Shown here piece by piece: positions 7,545 to 15,730 of a stretch of 64,000 nucleotides of DNA. This DNA is from Myxococcus llanfairpwllgwyngyllgogerychwyrndrobwllllantysiliogogogochensis. Lineage in GTDB: Bacteria; Myxococcota; Myxococcia; Myxococcales; Myxococcaceae. The notes under the pieces are model-generated. The model saw nothing but the letters and a program-made list of their open reading frames with translations. It had not been told where the DNA came from and ran no database searches. Made by a program: the position numbers and the translations under genes. Within the stretch, counting starts at the first letter, position 1. Every line of letters starts with the position of its first letter. The stretch is from assembly GCF_006636215.1 (NCBI RefSeq), contig NZ_VIFM01000012.1:25247-89246 (forward strand), read 5' to 3'.

Positions 7545-9611
7545 TCAGTCCAGCGTCAGCCGGAATGCCCCGGATTGGTAGGCATACCAGGGGTCGACCT
7601 TGACCACGACATGGTGGCTCCCCGAGAGCTGCGGCGTGAACTCGCCCACGGAGTTCACGGCCACCGGCTGGCCCATCGGGTCCAACACCTGGAACATCGA
7701 GTAGGCGCCCAGGACGTGGACCCGGCGCGGCTGACCTGCCACCAGGTCGGCCGCGAAGACATCCACGTCGTAGAAGGAATCCAACCCGGCCATGAACGAC
7801 GATGGGAAGGTGATGACCGTGGCATGGGCCACGTCGTCCCCATGGTCATCCACTGCGGCCACCTCCAACCGAAGGTCATAGAAGGCCCCGACGAACGCCT
7901 GGTTGACGGTGACATAGATGGGCCCCGCCTCGACCGGATCGAAAAAGAACCGGGTAGGACCTCCATGGTGAATCCGACGCGCCGGCCCGTTGGGCGTCTC
8001 GAAGGTGAGATCGCACACCGTGCAGTACAAGTTGTAGAGGGTCTGGTCCTGCGCGTGGAAGACGAAGACATCCCGGTCCTGCTCGCGATGCCGCCAGCCC
8101 GTCGCGGTCTGCCCCGGCACCAGTACGGTCGCGCCCACTTGCGTGTTCGCGTGGTCGTCAGGCCCCATGTCGGTGGCCTCGATGACGTACGTTCCTGGGT
8201 AGCGGATGCCACCGGGATCAAGCTTCACCTCCAGGGTGTACTGCGCGTCCTCCGTGGCCTCATGAATCAGATGCCCGGAGTTCGAGGTCTGGAGCGACTG
8301 CCCCTGGGCATTCCTGAGTTGGAGGGACTGGGAACTCCCCGTGCCACTCGTGCGAAGGAAACGATAGATGCGCCCCGCCTGGACAGGGAACGTGAACACA
8401 TCCACGTCCCCGCGCGTCTCCAGGTGGCCGTCGAGCGTCGTGGGGAACGCGATGGCCGTCGCCACGCCAGCCGAGTCCCCATGGTCATCCAGCCCCAGGT
8501 CCTCAAGGGCGCAGGTGTAGGGGCCGACGAAGTTGTCGTGAAAGAGTTCGACGGAATAGCCACCAGCAGCGGGCGCCTCCACGGAGACACTCGTGCTCCA
8601 ACCCGACACATGGACCGAGCCCTCCACCGCCACCCCAGCGCCGTCACGGAGCAGGAGGCCAGGGCTCGGTGGCGCACTACAGGTGAAGCGATAGAGATGG
8701 TCCTGTACCGCCGAGAAGGTGAAGACATCCCGGTCCTTGGCATTCGACACCCTGCCGGTGAAGGGCGTGGGCGAAGGACTTAGCGGCGTGGCGAACTCCA
8801 GCACGTCCCCATGGTCGTCGGCCTCGAGGAAGTCGAGCTGGAGGGCGTAGGTACCATTGAGGAGCAAGGGCGCGTACCAGTCCGGGGTGACCTCTACGCT
8901 GTAGGTCCCCGGGTGCGTGGCATTGAAGACGGCTGCCTGGACCGTCGCTCCCGTGGCAGTCCCCACCGGCGAGGTGACATTCACCTTGCAGGGGTTCAGC
9001 GTCGTCGACTCGCAACGCACGCGATAGACGGCTCCCCGTGGAAGGGACAGCGAGAACACATCCCGGTCGAAGACATACTCAAGGACGCCCGTAGCAGCGG
9101 TCGCTGGGTTCCAGGGCGTCGCGGTGGCGGCCAGGTCCCCATGGTCGTCCAAACCCAGCTCGACGATTTCACAGGAGTAGGGACTCACCGTCACCGCGGG
9201 CCGGGAGGAGATGCTCAGGTACGTGGGCTCCGTGACCGCCACCTTGAAGTGGATGCCCATTCCAGGCGGCGCCCAGACCCCCTCGGTCTCCGCCCCCTGC
9301 ATCTGGGCGTCAAAGCGGCGAAGGGTCCACTCCGAGAGCGGGCCGGAGAAGAGGCACTGGAAACGGTAGTAGCGCCCAGCCTGGGCGGTGAAGGAGAAGA
9401 CGTCGTGGTCCCCGTCGAAGTCCAGGGCGCCCACGATGGGGCCGGCATGGGGATCGACAGGGGTGGCCTCCCACGGCACGTCTCCGTAGTCATCCTGGAC
9501 CAGCGACCCGCGCGAGGTGGAATGGGAGGACAGGTCGGAGGACTCACCTCCACATGCAGCCAGCAGCAAGATGCAAAGACACGAGAAGAGGCGTCGCGAT
9601 TGTAGCGGCAT
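7545..9611 (-). CDS. Six-repeat secreted lipoprotein (PPC-like domains)
   Basis: Lipoprotein of 688 residues (signal ending LLLAAC, Cys20). After a short linker the chain consists of six tandem beta modules of about 110 residues, starting near residues 40, 154, 265, 377, 488 and 594. Each opens with a D-D-H/Y-G/A motif (DDHGD), has ATP/ATV about six residues later, then D-R/V-DVFxF and an aromatic Y-R. This is the layout of bacterial pre-peptidase C-terminal (PPC-like) beta domains, which act as surface or calcium-binding spacers. No catalytic domain is attached, which is odd because PPC domains normally follow a protease. The gene therefore encodes a stand-alone repeat fibre. The DNA repeats the word CCCCATGGTC at each module. 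Likely monocistronic. Confidence 0.7.
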   Translation of the reverse strand: MPLQSRRLFSCLCILLLAACGGESSDLSSHSTSRGSLVQDDYGDVPWEATPVDPHAGPIVGALDFDGDHDVFSFTAQAGRYYRFQCLFSGPLSEWTLRRFDAQMQGAETEGVWAPPGMGIHFKVAVTEPTYLSISSRPAVTVSPYSCEIVELGLDDHGDLAATATPWNPATAATGVLEYVFDRDVFSLSLPRGAVYRVRCESTTLNPCKVNVTSPVGTATGATVQAAVFNATHPGTYSVEVTPDWYAPLLLNGTYALQLDFLEADDHGDVLEFATPLSPSPTPFTGRVSNAKDRDVFTFSAVQDHLYRFTCSAPPSPGLLLRDGAGVAVEGSVHVSGWSTSVSVEAPAAGGYSVELFHDNFVGPYTCALEDLGLDDHGDSAGVATAIAFPTTLDGHLETRGDVDVFTFPVQAGRIYRFLRTSGTGSSQSLQLRNAQGQSLQTSNSGHLIHEATEDAQYTLEVKLDPGGIRYPGTYVIEATDMGPDDHANTQVGATVLVPGQTATGWRHREQDRDVFVFHAQDQTLYNLYCTVCDLTFETPNGPARRIHHGGPTRFFFDPVEAGPIYVTVNQAFVGAFYDLRLEVAAVDDHGDDVAHATVITFPSSFMAGLDSFYDVDVFAADLVAGQPRRVHVLGAYSMFQVLDPMGQPVAVNSVGEFTPQLSGSHHVVVKVDPWYAYQSGAFRLTLD

Positions 9612-9736
9612 GATGGAACTCCGCGAAGAATTTCCGGCCCCGCCACGGACTATACATCACCAAGGGAGTGATTAGCGTCACATTCCGGGCGCAAATCCTG
9701 CCATCAAGGCCACGCGAAGGTTCCAGCCCCAATCAA

Positions 9737-9898
9737 CTACCACTCCAGAGGAATCTTCCAGGCGACAAACACAGTCGCACTTCTGTCCGGCGAGTCGACC
9801 CGGAACGAGCCAGCCCCCTGCACCTTATCATCGCCGTTGCCATTGAAGTCACTGGCGTCTGAAATGACCGTCGCGCTCTCGACAGGGCCTTGCTGACT
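9737..9898 (-). pseudogene. C-terminal fragment of an unidentified secreted protein
   Basis: A 53-residue open stretch, limited upstream by an in-frame TGA, includes SDASDFNGNGDDKVQG and SATVFVAWKIPLEW before TAG. Composition is protein-like (balanced, with no runs of Arg/Pro) unlike the shadow frames around it. It looks like the tail of a lost exported protein. It has no start codon or ribosome site. Confidence 0.35.
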
Positions 9899-10107
9899 TC
9901 AATCCAAGACACCACTGAATGATGCCTCCGAGGAGCCTTCCTCCCTGCCCTCTCCGGACCACCGACACACGATTCGGGACCTGGCGCAAAGACGCGCGGC
10001 AGCACCAACGTGCCAGACGACGGACGGAATGGAGGAGATTCACGCACTGCCTGCCGAGTGTTCTCCAGGCATGAGGTCACACGCGCGGAGCCGGGGAATG
10101 AAGCTGA

Positions 10108-10335
10108 AGCAGCCTGGGCCGGACTCGGACGACCCTCGGGGGCGTCGGCTCGAGCCGACTGGTGAAGAACAAGGACCTCAATGGCCCCGCCTACAGCCCC
10201 GCCGTCGAGACCCAGATTGGCCGGTTGCGGTCGATGTATCACCTGCTGGGACTGCTCAACAGCGAGGTCGTGGCCCTGGACCGGCCGCTCTACGGCGACC
10301 TGGGCGAAGAGGCCGCGTGGCACTTCCTCCGCTGA
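10108..10335 (+). pseudogene. C-terminal fragment of an unidentified helical protein
   Basis: A 75-residue open stretch includes LVKNKDLNGPAYSP and MYHLLGLLNSEVVALDRPL before TGA, amphipathic and gene-like, but it has no credible start and is preceded by an in-frame stop. I do not recognise the family. Together with the fragment at 9737-9898 it shows that the 877-bp gap 9612-10488 is a graveyard of gene ends. Confidence 0.35.
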
Positions 10336-10488
10336 GCCCGGACGGCGTCTCGAGGTCCGCGGGGGGCCACCTTTCCGGCAGCCTGGATACAGATACAGTG
10401 GTACTACGACAGCCAAAGGAACACGAAATTCATGTAAATATTGCTAGGCCTGGATACCATGAAGGCGAACCAAGGAGGGTTCTCCATC

Positions 10489-12960
10489 ATGCGTATCTTC
10501 CGCCGGGCACTGCCCGGACTTCCCATGTTCGCGGTGGTCTCACTGCTCCTCCAGGTCTGGGGCGCCTCCGAGGCCGTCGCCGCCGAGCGGCGCTTCCTCG
10601 TCGACTTCGGTGACGGGCCCACCGCCACGCCGGGGTGGAACAATCTCCACTTCGGCTCCACGGGCTCATCGCTGAGCAACCTGGTGGACGCCACGGGCGT
10701 GAGCTCGGGGTTGTCGCTCCAGATAACGGACGGGTTCTGGCAGGGCTGGACGGGCGCCTACAACGGCGGGGGCACCACCGCGAGCACCGTCTATCCCGCG
10801 TCGGCCACGCGGGACACGTTCTTCATTGGCACCAACGAGGGGACGACGGACTCGCAGGCGCAGGTCCGCCTCTCCGGGCTGGCCATCAATGGCACCTACT
10901 CGCTGCGCTTCTATGCGTCGCGGATGGCGGGTGACACGGCGGACAGGACGACGCGCTACACGGTGGGCACGCAGGCGGTGGATCTGCAGGCGACCAACAA
11001 CATCGACGGCGTGGTGCAGTTGACGAACCTGGTGCCCTCCAACGGGGCTTTGGACATCACCGTGACGATGAAGCCCGGCGCCATCTTCGGCTACCTGGGC
11101 GTGCTCGAGGTCATCGAGCAGGACGGCGGCGTGGTGGTGAATCAGCCCCCCGTGGTGAACGCCGGGGCCGACCGCACCGTGCCGCTGCCCACCAACACGG
11201 TGGCGCTCCAGCAGTCCTTCTCCGACCCGGAGGGACAGAGCATGACCTTCGTGTGGTCCCAGGTCTCGGGTCCCACCACGGCGCGGCTCTACCAGAACCC
11301 CTGGACCCCGCTCGTCGCGAGCAACCTGACGCAGGGGACCTACGTCTTCCGCCTCACGGTGACGGATGCCCAGGGCGCGAGCGCGTCCGATGACGTGAGC
11401 GTGTCCGTGGTGCCGAGTACGGGAAGCGGTACGCCCTTCCTGCGCACGCTCACCGAGAAGTCCGTCACGGCGGGCGGCAAGCTCATCCACTACTACGAGT
11501 CGCTGCCTCGCGGATACAACACGGACCCGAACCGCAAGTGGCCGGTCATCGTCTTCCACCACGGCGTCGGCGAGAAGGGCAGCACCCCGGAGTCGCTGCC
11601 GAGCGTGCTTGGCAACATGACGCTCGTCCGGGACAACCTGCCGTTGGAGTTCGCCATCAACGGAGTGAACGAGTCGTTCATCGTCATGATTCCGCAGCTC
11701 CACGGAAACTACGGCGACTGGCAGGACTTCTTCACCCAGGCGATGATCGACTCGGCCAAGGCGAATCTCCGCGCCGACGCGGACCGCGTGTACCTGATGG
11801 GCTTCTCGCTGGGCGCGTTCCACACCTGGAGCTTCCCGCAGCGCTCGGACGCGCACGCCCGCCAGATTGCCGCCATCGTTCCCTTCTCGGGCGGGCGCGT
11901 CTACAGCGTGAACGGCGTGTCGCAGGTCTGCCGGCTGGCCACCGAGGACGTGCCCGTGTGGGCCTTCCACGCGGCGGATGACGGCACGGTGCACGTGAGC
12001 TCGACGGACGCCGCGGTGAACGGCCTCAACGCCTGCTCCCCCGCGCCGGACCCGGCACCGCGCTACACGCGCCCCGCGACAGGGGACCATTGGATCATCG
12101 GCTCGGGCGCGTCCCCCACGCAGCCGGTGGCCAGCAACATCTACCACTGGATGCTCTCCCACCGGCGTGCCAGCACGCCGCCCCCGCCCGTCACCCAGCG
12201 CACCCTCACGCCGAGGGTGACCACGGTGCCCAAGCTCTGGAACGGGCAGATGGGGTACTACGAGTCGTTGCCGCGTGGGTATGACGCCGACCCGCTCCGT
12301 CGGTGGCCGCTGCTCATCTTCCTCCACGGCATCGGGGAGCGTGGCAATGGCACGACGGAGCTGTCCAGGACGCTGGCCAATGGCGTGCCCGCGCAGATCA
12401 ACGCGGGGCACCCGCTGGAGTTCACCGTCAACGGGGTGACGGAGTCCTTCGTGGTGCTCGTCCCGCAGTTGAGCGAGAGCGGCTCGAGCTGGCATCCCTA
12501 TCAAATCGAGCGCCTGCTCGACGTCGCGCAGGCCGGCTTGCGCATCAATCCCAAGCGCGTGTACCTGACGGGCCTGTCGCTGGGAGGCTTCGGTACCACC
12601 GCCTTCGTGGAGTTCTCGCTCGCGAACTCCCAGCGCATCGCGGCCATTGCCCCCACGGATGGTGCCCACTACGGCGGCATCATCTGGACGCCGGACCTGG
12701 ACAACGTGACGACCGACGCGTGCCATCTCGCGCAGGCGGACGTGAAGGTCTGGCAGTTCTACGGGGCGAACGACAGCAGTTGGGGTCGGACGGCCACGGA
12801 CTTCGTCGCGCGACTGAACGCCTGCTCGCCTCCGTCACCGACGGTGGTGACTCGCTACGAGAACGTGGGACATGCGGCCTACACCCGGGCCTACTACACG
12901 GACCACACGTATCACTCCCCGAACCTCTACGAGTGGTTGCTCGCTCAGCAGCGCCCGTAG
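10489..12960 (+). CDS. Twin alpha/beta-hydrolase (esterase) secreted protein
   Basis: Secreted protein of 823 residues; the ATG at 10489 follows a near-perfect AAGGAGGG (10472-10479), so the upstream in-frame starts are rejected. Signal peptide ends at about SEAVAA. Residues about 32-220 form a beta module (RRFLVDFGDGP ... YLGVLEVIEQDG), perhaps carbohydrate-binding. About 225-305 is a PKD/Ig-like domain (NQPPVVNAGADRTVPL). Two homologous esterase domains follow (about 325-565 and 575-823). Each has YYESLPRGY, a nucleophile elbow (GFSLG and GLSLG), an Asp strand (FHAADDG, FYGANDS) and a late His (GDHW, GHAAY). This resembles the feruloyl/acetylxylan esterase and PHB-depolymerase-like group; the substrate is not known. 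Two complete catalytic domains in one chain are unusual. It is terminated by a strong hairpin. Confidence 0.8.
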   Translation: MRIFRRALPGLPMFAVVSLLLQVWGASEAVAAERRFLVDFGDGPTATPGWNNLHFGSTGSSLSNLVDATGVSSGLSLQITDGFWQGWTGAYNGGGTTASTVYPASATRDTFFIGTNEGTTDSQAQVRLSGLAINGTYSLRFYASRMAGDTADRTTRYTVGTQAVDLQATNNIDGVVQLTNLVPSNGALDITVTMKPGAIFGYLGVLEVIEQDGGVVVNQPPVVNAGADRTVPLPTNTVALQQSFSDPEGQSMTFVWSQVSGPTTARLYQNPWTPLVASNLTQGTYVFRLTVTDAQGASASDDVSVSVVPSTGSGTPFLRTLTEKSVTAGGKLIHYYESLPRGYNTDPNRKWPVIVFHHGVGEKGSTPESLPSVLGNMTLVRDNLPLEFAINGVNESFIVMIPQLHGNYGDWQDFFTQAMIDSAKANLRADADRVYLMGFSLGAFHTWSFPQRSDAHARQIAAIVPFSGGRVYSVNGVSQVCRLATEDVPVWAFHAADDGTVHVSSTDAAVNGLNACSPAPDPAPRYTRPATGDHWIIGSGASPTQPVASNIYHWMLSHRRASTPPPPVTQRTLTPRVTTVPKLWNGQMGYYESLPRGYDADPLRRWPLLIFLHGIGERGNGTTELSRTLANGVPAQINAGHPLEFTVNGVTESFVVLVPQLSESGSSWHPYQIERLLDVAQAGLRINPKRVYLTGLSLGGFGTTAFVEFSLANSQRIAAIAPTDGAHYGGIIWTPDLDNVTTDACHLAQADVKVWQFYGANDSSWGRTATDFVARLNACSPPSPTVVTRYENVGHAAYTRAYYTDHTYHSPNLYEWLLAQQRP

Positions 12961-12970
12961 GCGATGACGG

Positions 12971-13004
12971 GAGGCCCCCACTGCTCGCGCGGAGTGGGGG
13001 CCTC
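12971..13004 (+). terminator. Strong hairpin terminator
   Basis: A 12-bp perfect stem, GAGGCCCCCACT (12971-12982) with AGTGGGGGCCTC (12993-13004), and a 10-base loop begin 10 bp after the stop of the twin esterase gene. Confidence 0.75.
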
Positions 13005-13118
13005 GGGTCCGAGGGAAGGTGACGCCGTCGTGAGTTGATTCGAGGTGGCCGGTCCACCCATCGGACTGGTCTCCCTCCCCGAGGTCGAGCGTGCGCGAAA
13101 ACAGGAACCGGTCGTCCT

Positions 13119-13126
13119 GGACCTCC
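13119..13126. repeat. Left copy of 8-bp target-site duplication
   Basis: GGACCTCC abuts the left inverted repeat (GTAAGCG begins at 13127). The identical octamer occurs directly after the right inverted repeat at 15516-15523. IS66-family elements make 8-bp target duplications. Confidence 0.75.
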
Positions 13127-13204
13127 GTAAGCGACCGACGGCCGACGTCCTGAACTGGGGTGGACCTGCCGGTTCACTCCGGCATGCGACGACCCAGTCC
13201 GGAT
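13127..13204 (+). repeat. Left terminal inverted repeat (IS66 left end)
   Basis: 78 bp starting GTAAGCGACCGACG and identical at 75 of 78 positions to the reverse complement of 15438-15515. It includes the promoter/leader and first codons (MRRPS) of a tnpA that is cut off at about 13204 by an internal deletion into tnpC. Confidence 0.8.
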
Positions 13205-13393
13205 TCGAGCAGGAAAACCTCACCCTCAAAGAGCGCGTGGGCAGCATCGAATCCCAGCTCGCGCTCCTCCAGCGGACTGTCTTCGGAAAGAAGAGCGAGA
13301 AGCTCCCCCGCGTCGAAGACGAACTGCGCAAGGCCTCGGGCAACGCGCCCAGGCCTCGTGAAGCGACGCTGAAGGAGCGGCGGTTGAAGCGCG
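13205..13393 (+). pseudogene. IS66 TnpC transposase N-terminal fragment
   Basis: The frame reads EQENLTLKERVGSIESQLAL then LQRTVFGKKSEKLP, followed by ELRKASGNAPRPREA. This is the coiled-coil and FGxxSEK region at the start of IS66 TnpC. It is fused to the first codons of tnpA on the left and stops resembling TnpC at about 13393. The catalytic DDE domain is absent. Confidence 0.65.
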
Positions 13394-13614
13394 CGAACGT
13401 CACCCGTCGGTCGGCTACTGCTCACCTGCACTGGGAGCATGCGCACGGCTGGCTCGGCCTTGGTGCTCACCTGGCGCCGACGGCGGTAGACCCATGACTG
13501 CACCGTGCTCAGCCGCAACCCCCGGCGCCCGGCGAACTCCCGCTGCGTCAGCCCGCTCGCTTCGACCTCCTCCGCGACGCGCACCCACTCCGGCTTCTCA
13601 GCTCTCTTCAGCAT
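13394..13614 (-). pseudogene. Degraded IS66 TnpA (opposite orientation)
   Basis: On the minus strand from an ATG at 13614 the frame reads MLKRAEKPEWVRVAEEVEAS, then GLTQREFAGRRGLRLSTVQS and MLPVQV. These are the helix-turn-helix and beta tail of IS66 accessory protein TnpA. The frame then runs antisense into the TnpC fragment, so this copy is truncated and lies head-on against it. Confidence 0.6.
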
Positions 13615-13715
13615 CCGTCGAGGGATGACCTGCCACACTCATCCCGGCAACACCCCGCAGCACGTCGTCCGTCGGACGGATACGGCCAAGCGAGCGGGGG
13701 GCTGGTACGCGCGGG

Positions 13716-14005
13716 CGCTTCACGGACGCGCTGCGGCAGGAGGCACTCGCGGTGCTGGAGGCGCGCAAGGCTCAGGGCGCAAGCCAAGAGGGCGTGGCCG
13801 AGGAACGGGGCTGAGTCCCTGGACTCTCAGCCGCTGCAAGCAGCGGTCAGCGCGCGCAGGAGTGACTGTCGCCGCGTTTCAGCCGGTGCTCGTGGCGTGC
13901 GAGGCCGGAGGGCTGTAGTCGCCCGGGGCCCTCAAGGTGCACGGCCCCGGTGGCCTGCGGGTCGAGGGGCCGACGGTGGAGTGGGTAGCGGCGCTGGCGT
14001 CGGCA
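13716..14005 (+). pseudogene. Degraded IS66 TnpA with frameshift and internal stop
   Basis: One frame gives RFTDALRQEALAVLEARKAQ and GVAEERG then a stop near 13812. The next frame continues with LSPWTLSRCKQRSARAG and AFQPVLVACEAGGL, stops at TAG, and reads on as GALKVHGPGGLRVEGPTVEW. Together this is a whole TnpA (N-terminal helices, W-x-x-R turn, F-x-PV-x-V and the GGLRV tail) broken by a frameshift near 13810 and a stop near 13917. Confidence 0.55.
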
Positions 14006-14033
14006 ACGGGAGCATGCCCGCGGCGAGGCGGGC

Positions 14034-15044
14034 CTACGCGCCGGGATACTCCGCGTGGATGTCGCCGTCGCGCAGCCGCCAGCAGAAGTCGTTCATCCGC
14101 GCCGCAGCAGGGGCGTGCCGAGAGAGGATGTCCGCCACGGCGGCCGGCACGTCCTGCGGAATGTCGCCGCTCGCGCATCGGCGCACGTACCCGTTGCGCT
14201 CAACGGGGCCACCGCCCGCCGGCACCGGTAGCCCGCACACCGTGGTGACGAGCCAGTTCACCAGCCGCATCGCCGCGTACTCGGCATCGTGGCCGACGTG
14301 CCGCGCGACGAAGTCGCGCTCGGCGTTCGACAGGTCGAACCGAGGCGAGGTGGCCAGCCCGAAATCGACGAGGTAGATGCGCTCATCGTCGGCCCGGATG
14401 TTGCCGAAGTGTCCGTCCATGTGGAGCAGCTCGCGGCCACGCAGGAACGCCACCATCTCGAACAACTGCCGCTCGAGGGTCCCGGCCTGGCCGACCGGGT
14501 CGGTGAGCCTCTCGTGCAGCGAAGAAGGGACGTACTCGAGAAAGAGCACGAGGCTGGAGGTCGCGGCGGCCAGTTCTTCGAAGCGGATGCGCACGGCCGG
14601 GTCGCCGCCGAACTGGGCGACCACGGCGTCGATGTCCAGCTGTTCCGAGGCGACAGGTGCACGGCCGGGAAGCACCCGCCAGTGGTGCAGCAGGGGGAAG
14701 GACTCCGCCTCACCGGCGAGGACCCCCTCGGTGACGAGGAGGTTCGCAGCCAGCTCGCGCCAGGCGCCGAAACCCGGACCTGCGAGGCGGTACATGCCGT
14801 ACTGGCAGGAGGTCGGCAGGTCGAACAGGTTCGCGGTGCTGTGTGGATGGGCCAGCTCCCGGTCGGTCATCGGGATGCGCTTGGCGAATACCGGCACGCC
14901 GTCCACGTCGAGCACCGAGGTGCCACCGCCCACCCCCACGGCGTGGGTGGGCGCGACTCGGAGGGCCGCCGCCAGCTCGTCGTCACCGCGGGCGGTGAGC
15001 CACGCAGAGATGCGGTCGTGGCGGAGGCGTCGAAGGGAGTGCAT
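14034..15044 (-). CDS. Protein-kinase-like phosphotransferase (element cargo)
   Basis: Intact 336-residue protein with a kinase fold. Visible motifs are a glycine-rich turn VGVGGGTSV (37-45), an ATP lysine in VFAKR (Lys55), a possible alpha-C Glu (Glu97), the hinge-like segment LVLFLEYVP (165-173), catalytic loop HMDGHFGN (His208, Asp210, Asn215), and DFG (Asp227). This places it in the eukaryotic-kinase/APH-like superfamily. Activation-loop and APE motifs are not clear, so a small-molecule or atypical protein kinase is as likely as a Ser/Thr kinase. No transmembrane segment. It starts 9 bp behind the tnpA stop with GGGG before the ATG, so it is probably transcribed from the element's left-end promoter. 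It sits where tnpB/tnpC should be and is the element's only undamaged gene. Confidence 0.75.
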   Translation of the reverse strand: MHSLRRLRHDRISAWLTARGDDELAAALRVAPTHAVGVGGGTSVLDVDGVPVFAKRIPMTDRELAHPHSTANLFDLPTSCQYGMYRLAGPGFGAWRELAANLLVTEGVLAGEAESFPLLHHWRVLPGRAPVASEQLDIDAVVAQFGGDPAVRIRFEELAAATSSLVLFLEYVPSSLHERLTDPVGQAGTLERQLFEMVAFLRGRELLHMDGHFGNIRADDERIYLVDFGLATSPRFDLSNAERDFVARHVGHDAEYAAMRLVNWLVTTVCGLPVPAGGGPVERNGYVRRCASGDIPQDVPAAVADILSRHAPAAARMNDFCWRLRDGDIHAEYPGA

Positions 15045-15053
15045 CGCACCCCA

Positions 15054-15458
15054 TCATGCCAGTCGCCGGCGATCGATCCACGGCCGCTTGCCGGCGATGC
15101 GCCAAACCTCGACGACTCCCTCGGGCCGGGCGCCGCCGTGAGCTTCGTCCCGGCCCTTCCGCACCCTGCTGATCGCTTTGCCAGTCGCGCGCGCCACCCT
15201 TGCCACGGAGAGTGGCAGCACGGGCGACACGGCAGCGACGTGAGGGGGCTGCTTGGCCTCAGGCCGTGGGTCGTGCCTTCGTGGCCTCTTTGTCGATTCG
15301 GGCCTCCGCCCCAGTGCGGACCTCGGCTTCTTGTACAGCTTGTACTGGAAGGCGCTGAGCGAGACCTCATGCCTGGTCGCGAACTGCTTCTGCGTCAGCC
15401 CGCTCGCCTCGAACTCTTCTACCAACTGCTTCCACTCATCCGGATTGGGTCGTCGCAT
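15054..15458 (-). pseudogene. IS66 TnpA-like gene with aberrant C-terminus
   Basis: Starting at the ATG inside the right inverted repeat, the frame reads MRRPNPDEWKQLVEEFEASG then LTQKQFATRHEVSLSAFQYK, the helix-turn-helix of IS66 TnpA. After about 60 residues the expected PV-x-V and GGxxV beta tail is missing and the chain runs on as Arg/Pro/Ala-rich sequence to a stop at 15054. The N-terminal DNA-binding part may still be made; the whole is probably non-functional for transposition. Its leader drives into the kinase-like gene. Confidence 0.55.
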
Positions 15459-15515
15459 GCCGGAGTGAACCGGCGGGTCCACCCCAGTTCAGGACGTCGG
15501 ACGTCGGTCGCTTAC
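15438..15515 (-). repeat. Right terminal inverted repeat (second IS66 left end)
   Basis: Inverted copy of 13127-13204 with three mismatches in 78 bp. Read on the minus strand it starts GTAAGCGACCGACG and carries the start of the tnpA gene. True IS66 right ends share only a short end sequence with the left end, so this is a second left end. Confidence 0.8.
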
Positions 15516-15523
15516 GGACCTCC
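15516..15523. repeat. Right copy of 8-bp target-site duplication
   Basis: GGACCTCC, identical and in the same orientation as 13119-13126, directly outside the right inverted repeat. Confidence 0.75.
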
Positions 15524-15730
15524 ACGCTCGCGGAGGCGGGTCCCATCCCCTCGAGCCCTCCCAGCCCCGCTTCACGCCCTGCTCGTCCGCGACGAACACG
15601 GCGCTCGGGGGCAGGGCGCGTAGCACCTCGGCAGCGGAGCGGCGCAGGCGCGCCAACTTCACGGCGGCGTGCGCGCCGTCGTCGAACAGGCCCTCCAGTC
15701 CGCCGCCGACAGTCGCCTGCGCCTGTTCGC

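Larger units (their letters stand above)
13127..15515. mobile_element. IS66-type cargo element with two left ends, carrying a kinase-like gene
   Basis: A 2,389-bp segment bounded by 78-bp inverted repeats that begin GTAAGCG, the hallmark of IS66-family ends, and flanked by a perfect 8-bp direct duplication GGACCTCC. Both ends are the left end of an IS66-type element, since each runs through the start codon of tnpA (MRRP...). Inside are a TnpC N-terminal fragment, two further degraded tnpA pieces in opposite directions, an intact kinase-like gene, and a tnpA reading inward from the right end with the kinase gene 9 bp behind it. No complete TnpB/TnpC is present, so movement must have used a transposase in trans. 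The duplication argues that the whole unit jumped as one piece. Confidence 0.75.

Noticed and set aside
7479..8783. 434-residue plus-strand frame
   Set aside because: Antisense to the six-repeat lipoprotein; no ribosome site and no recognisable domain.
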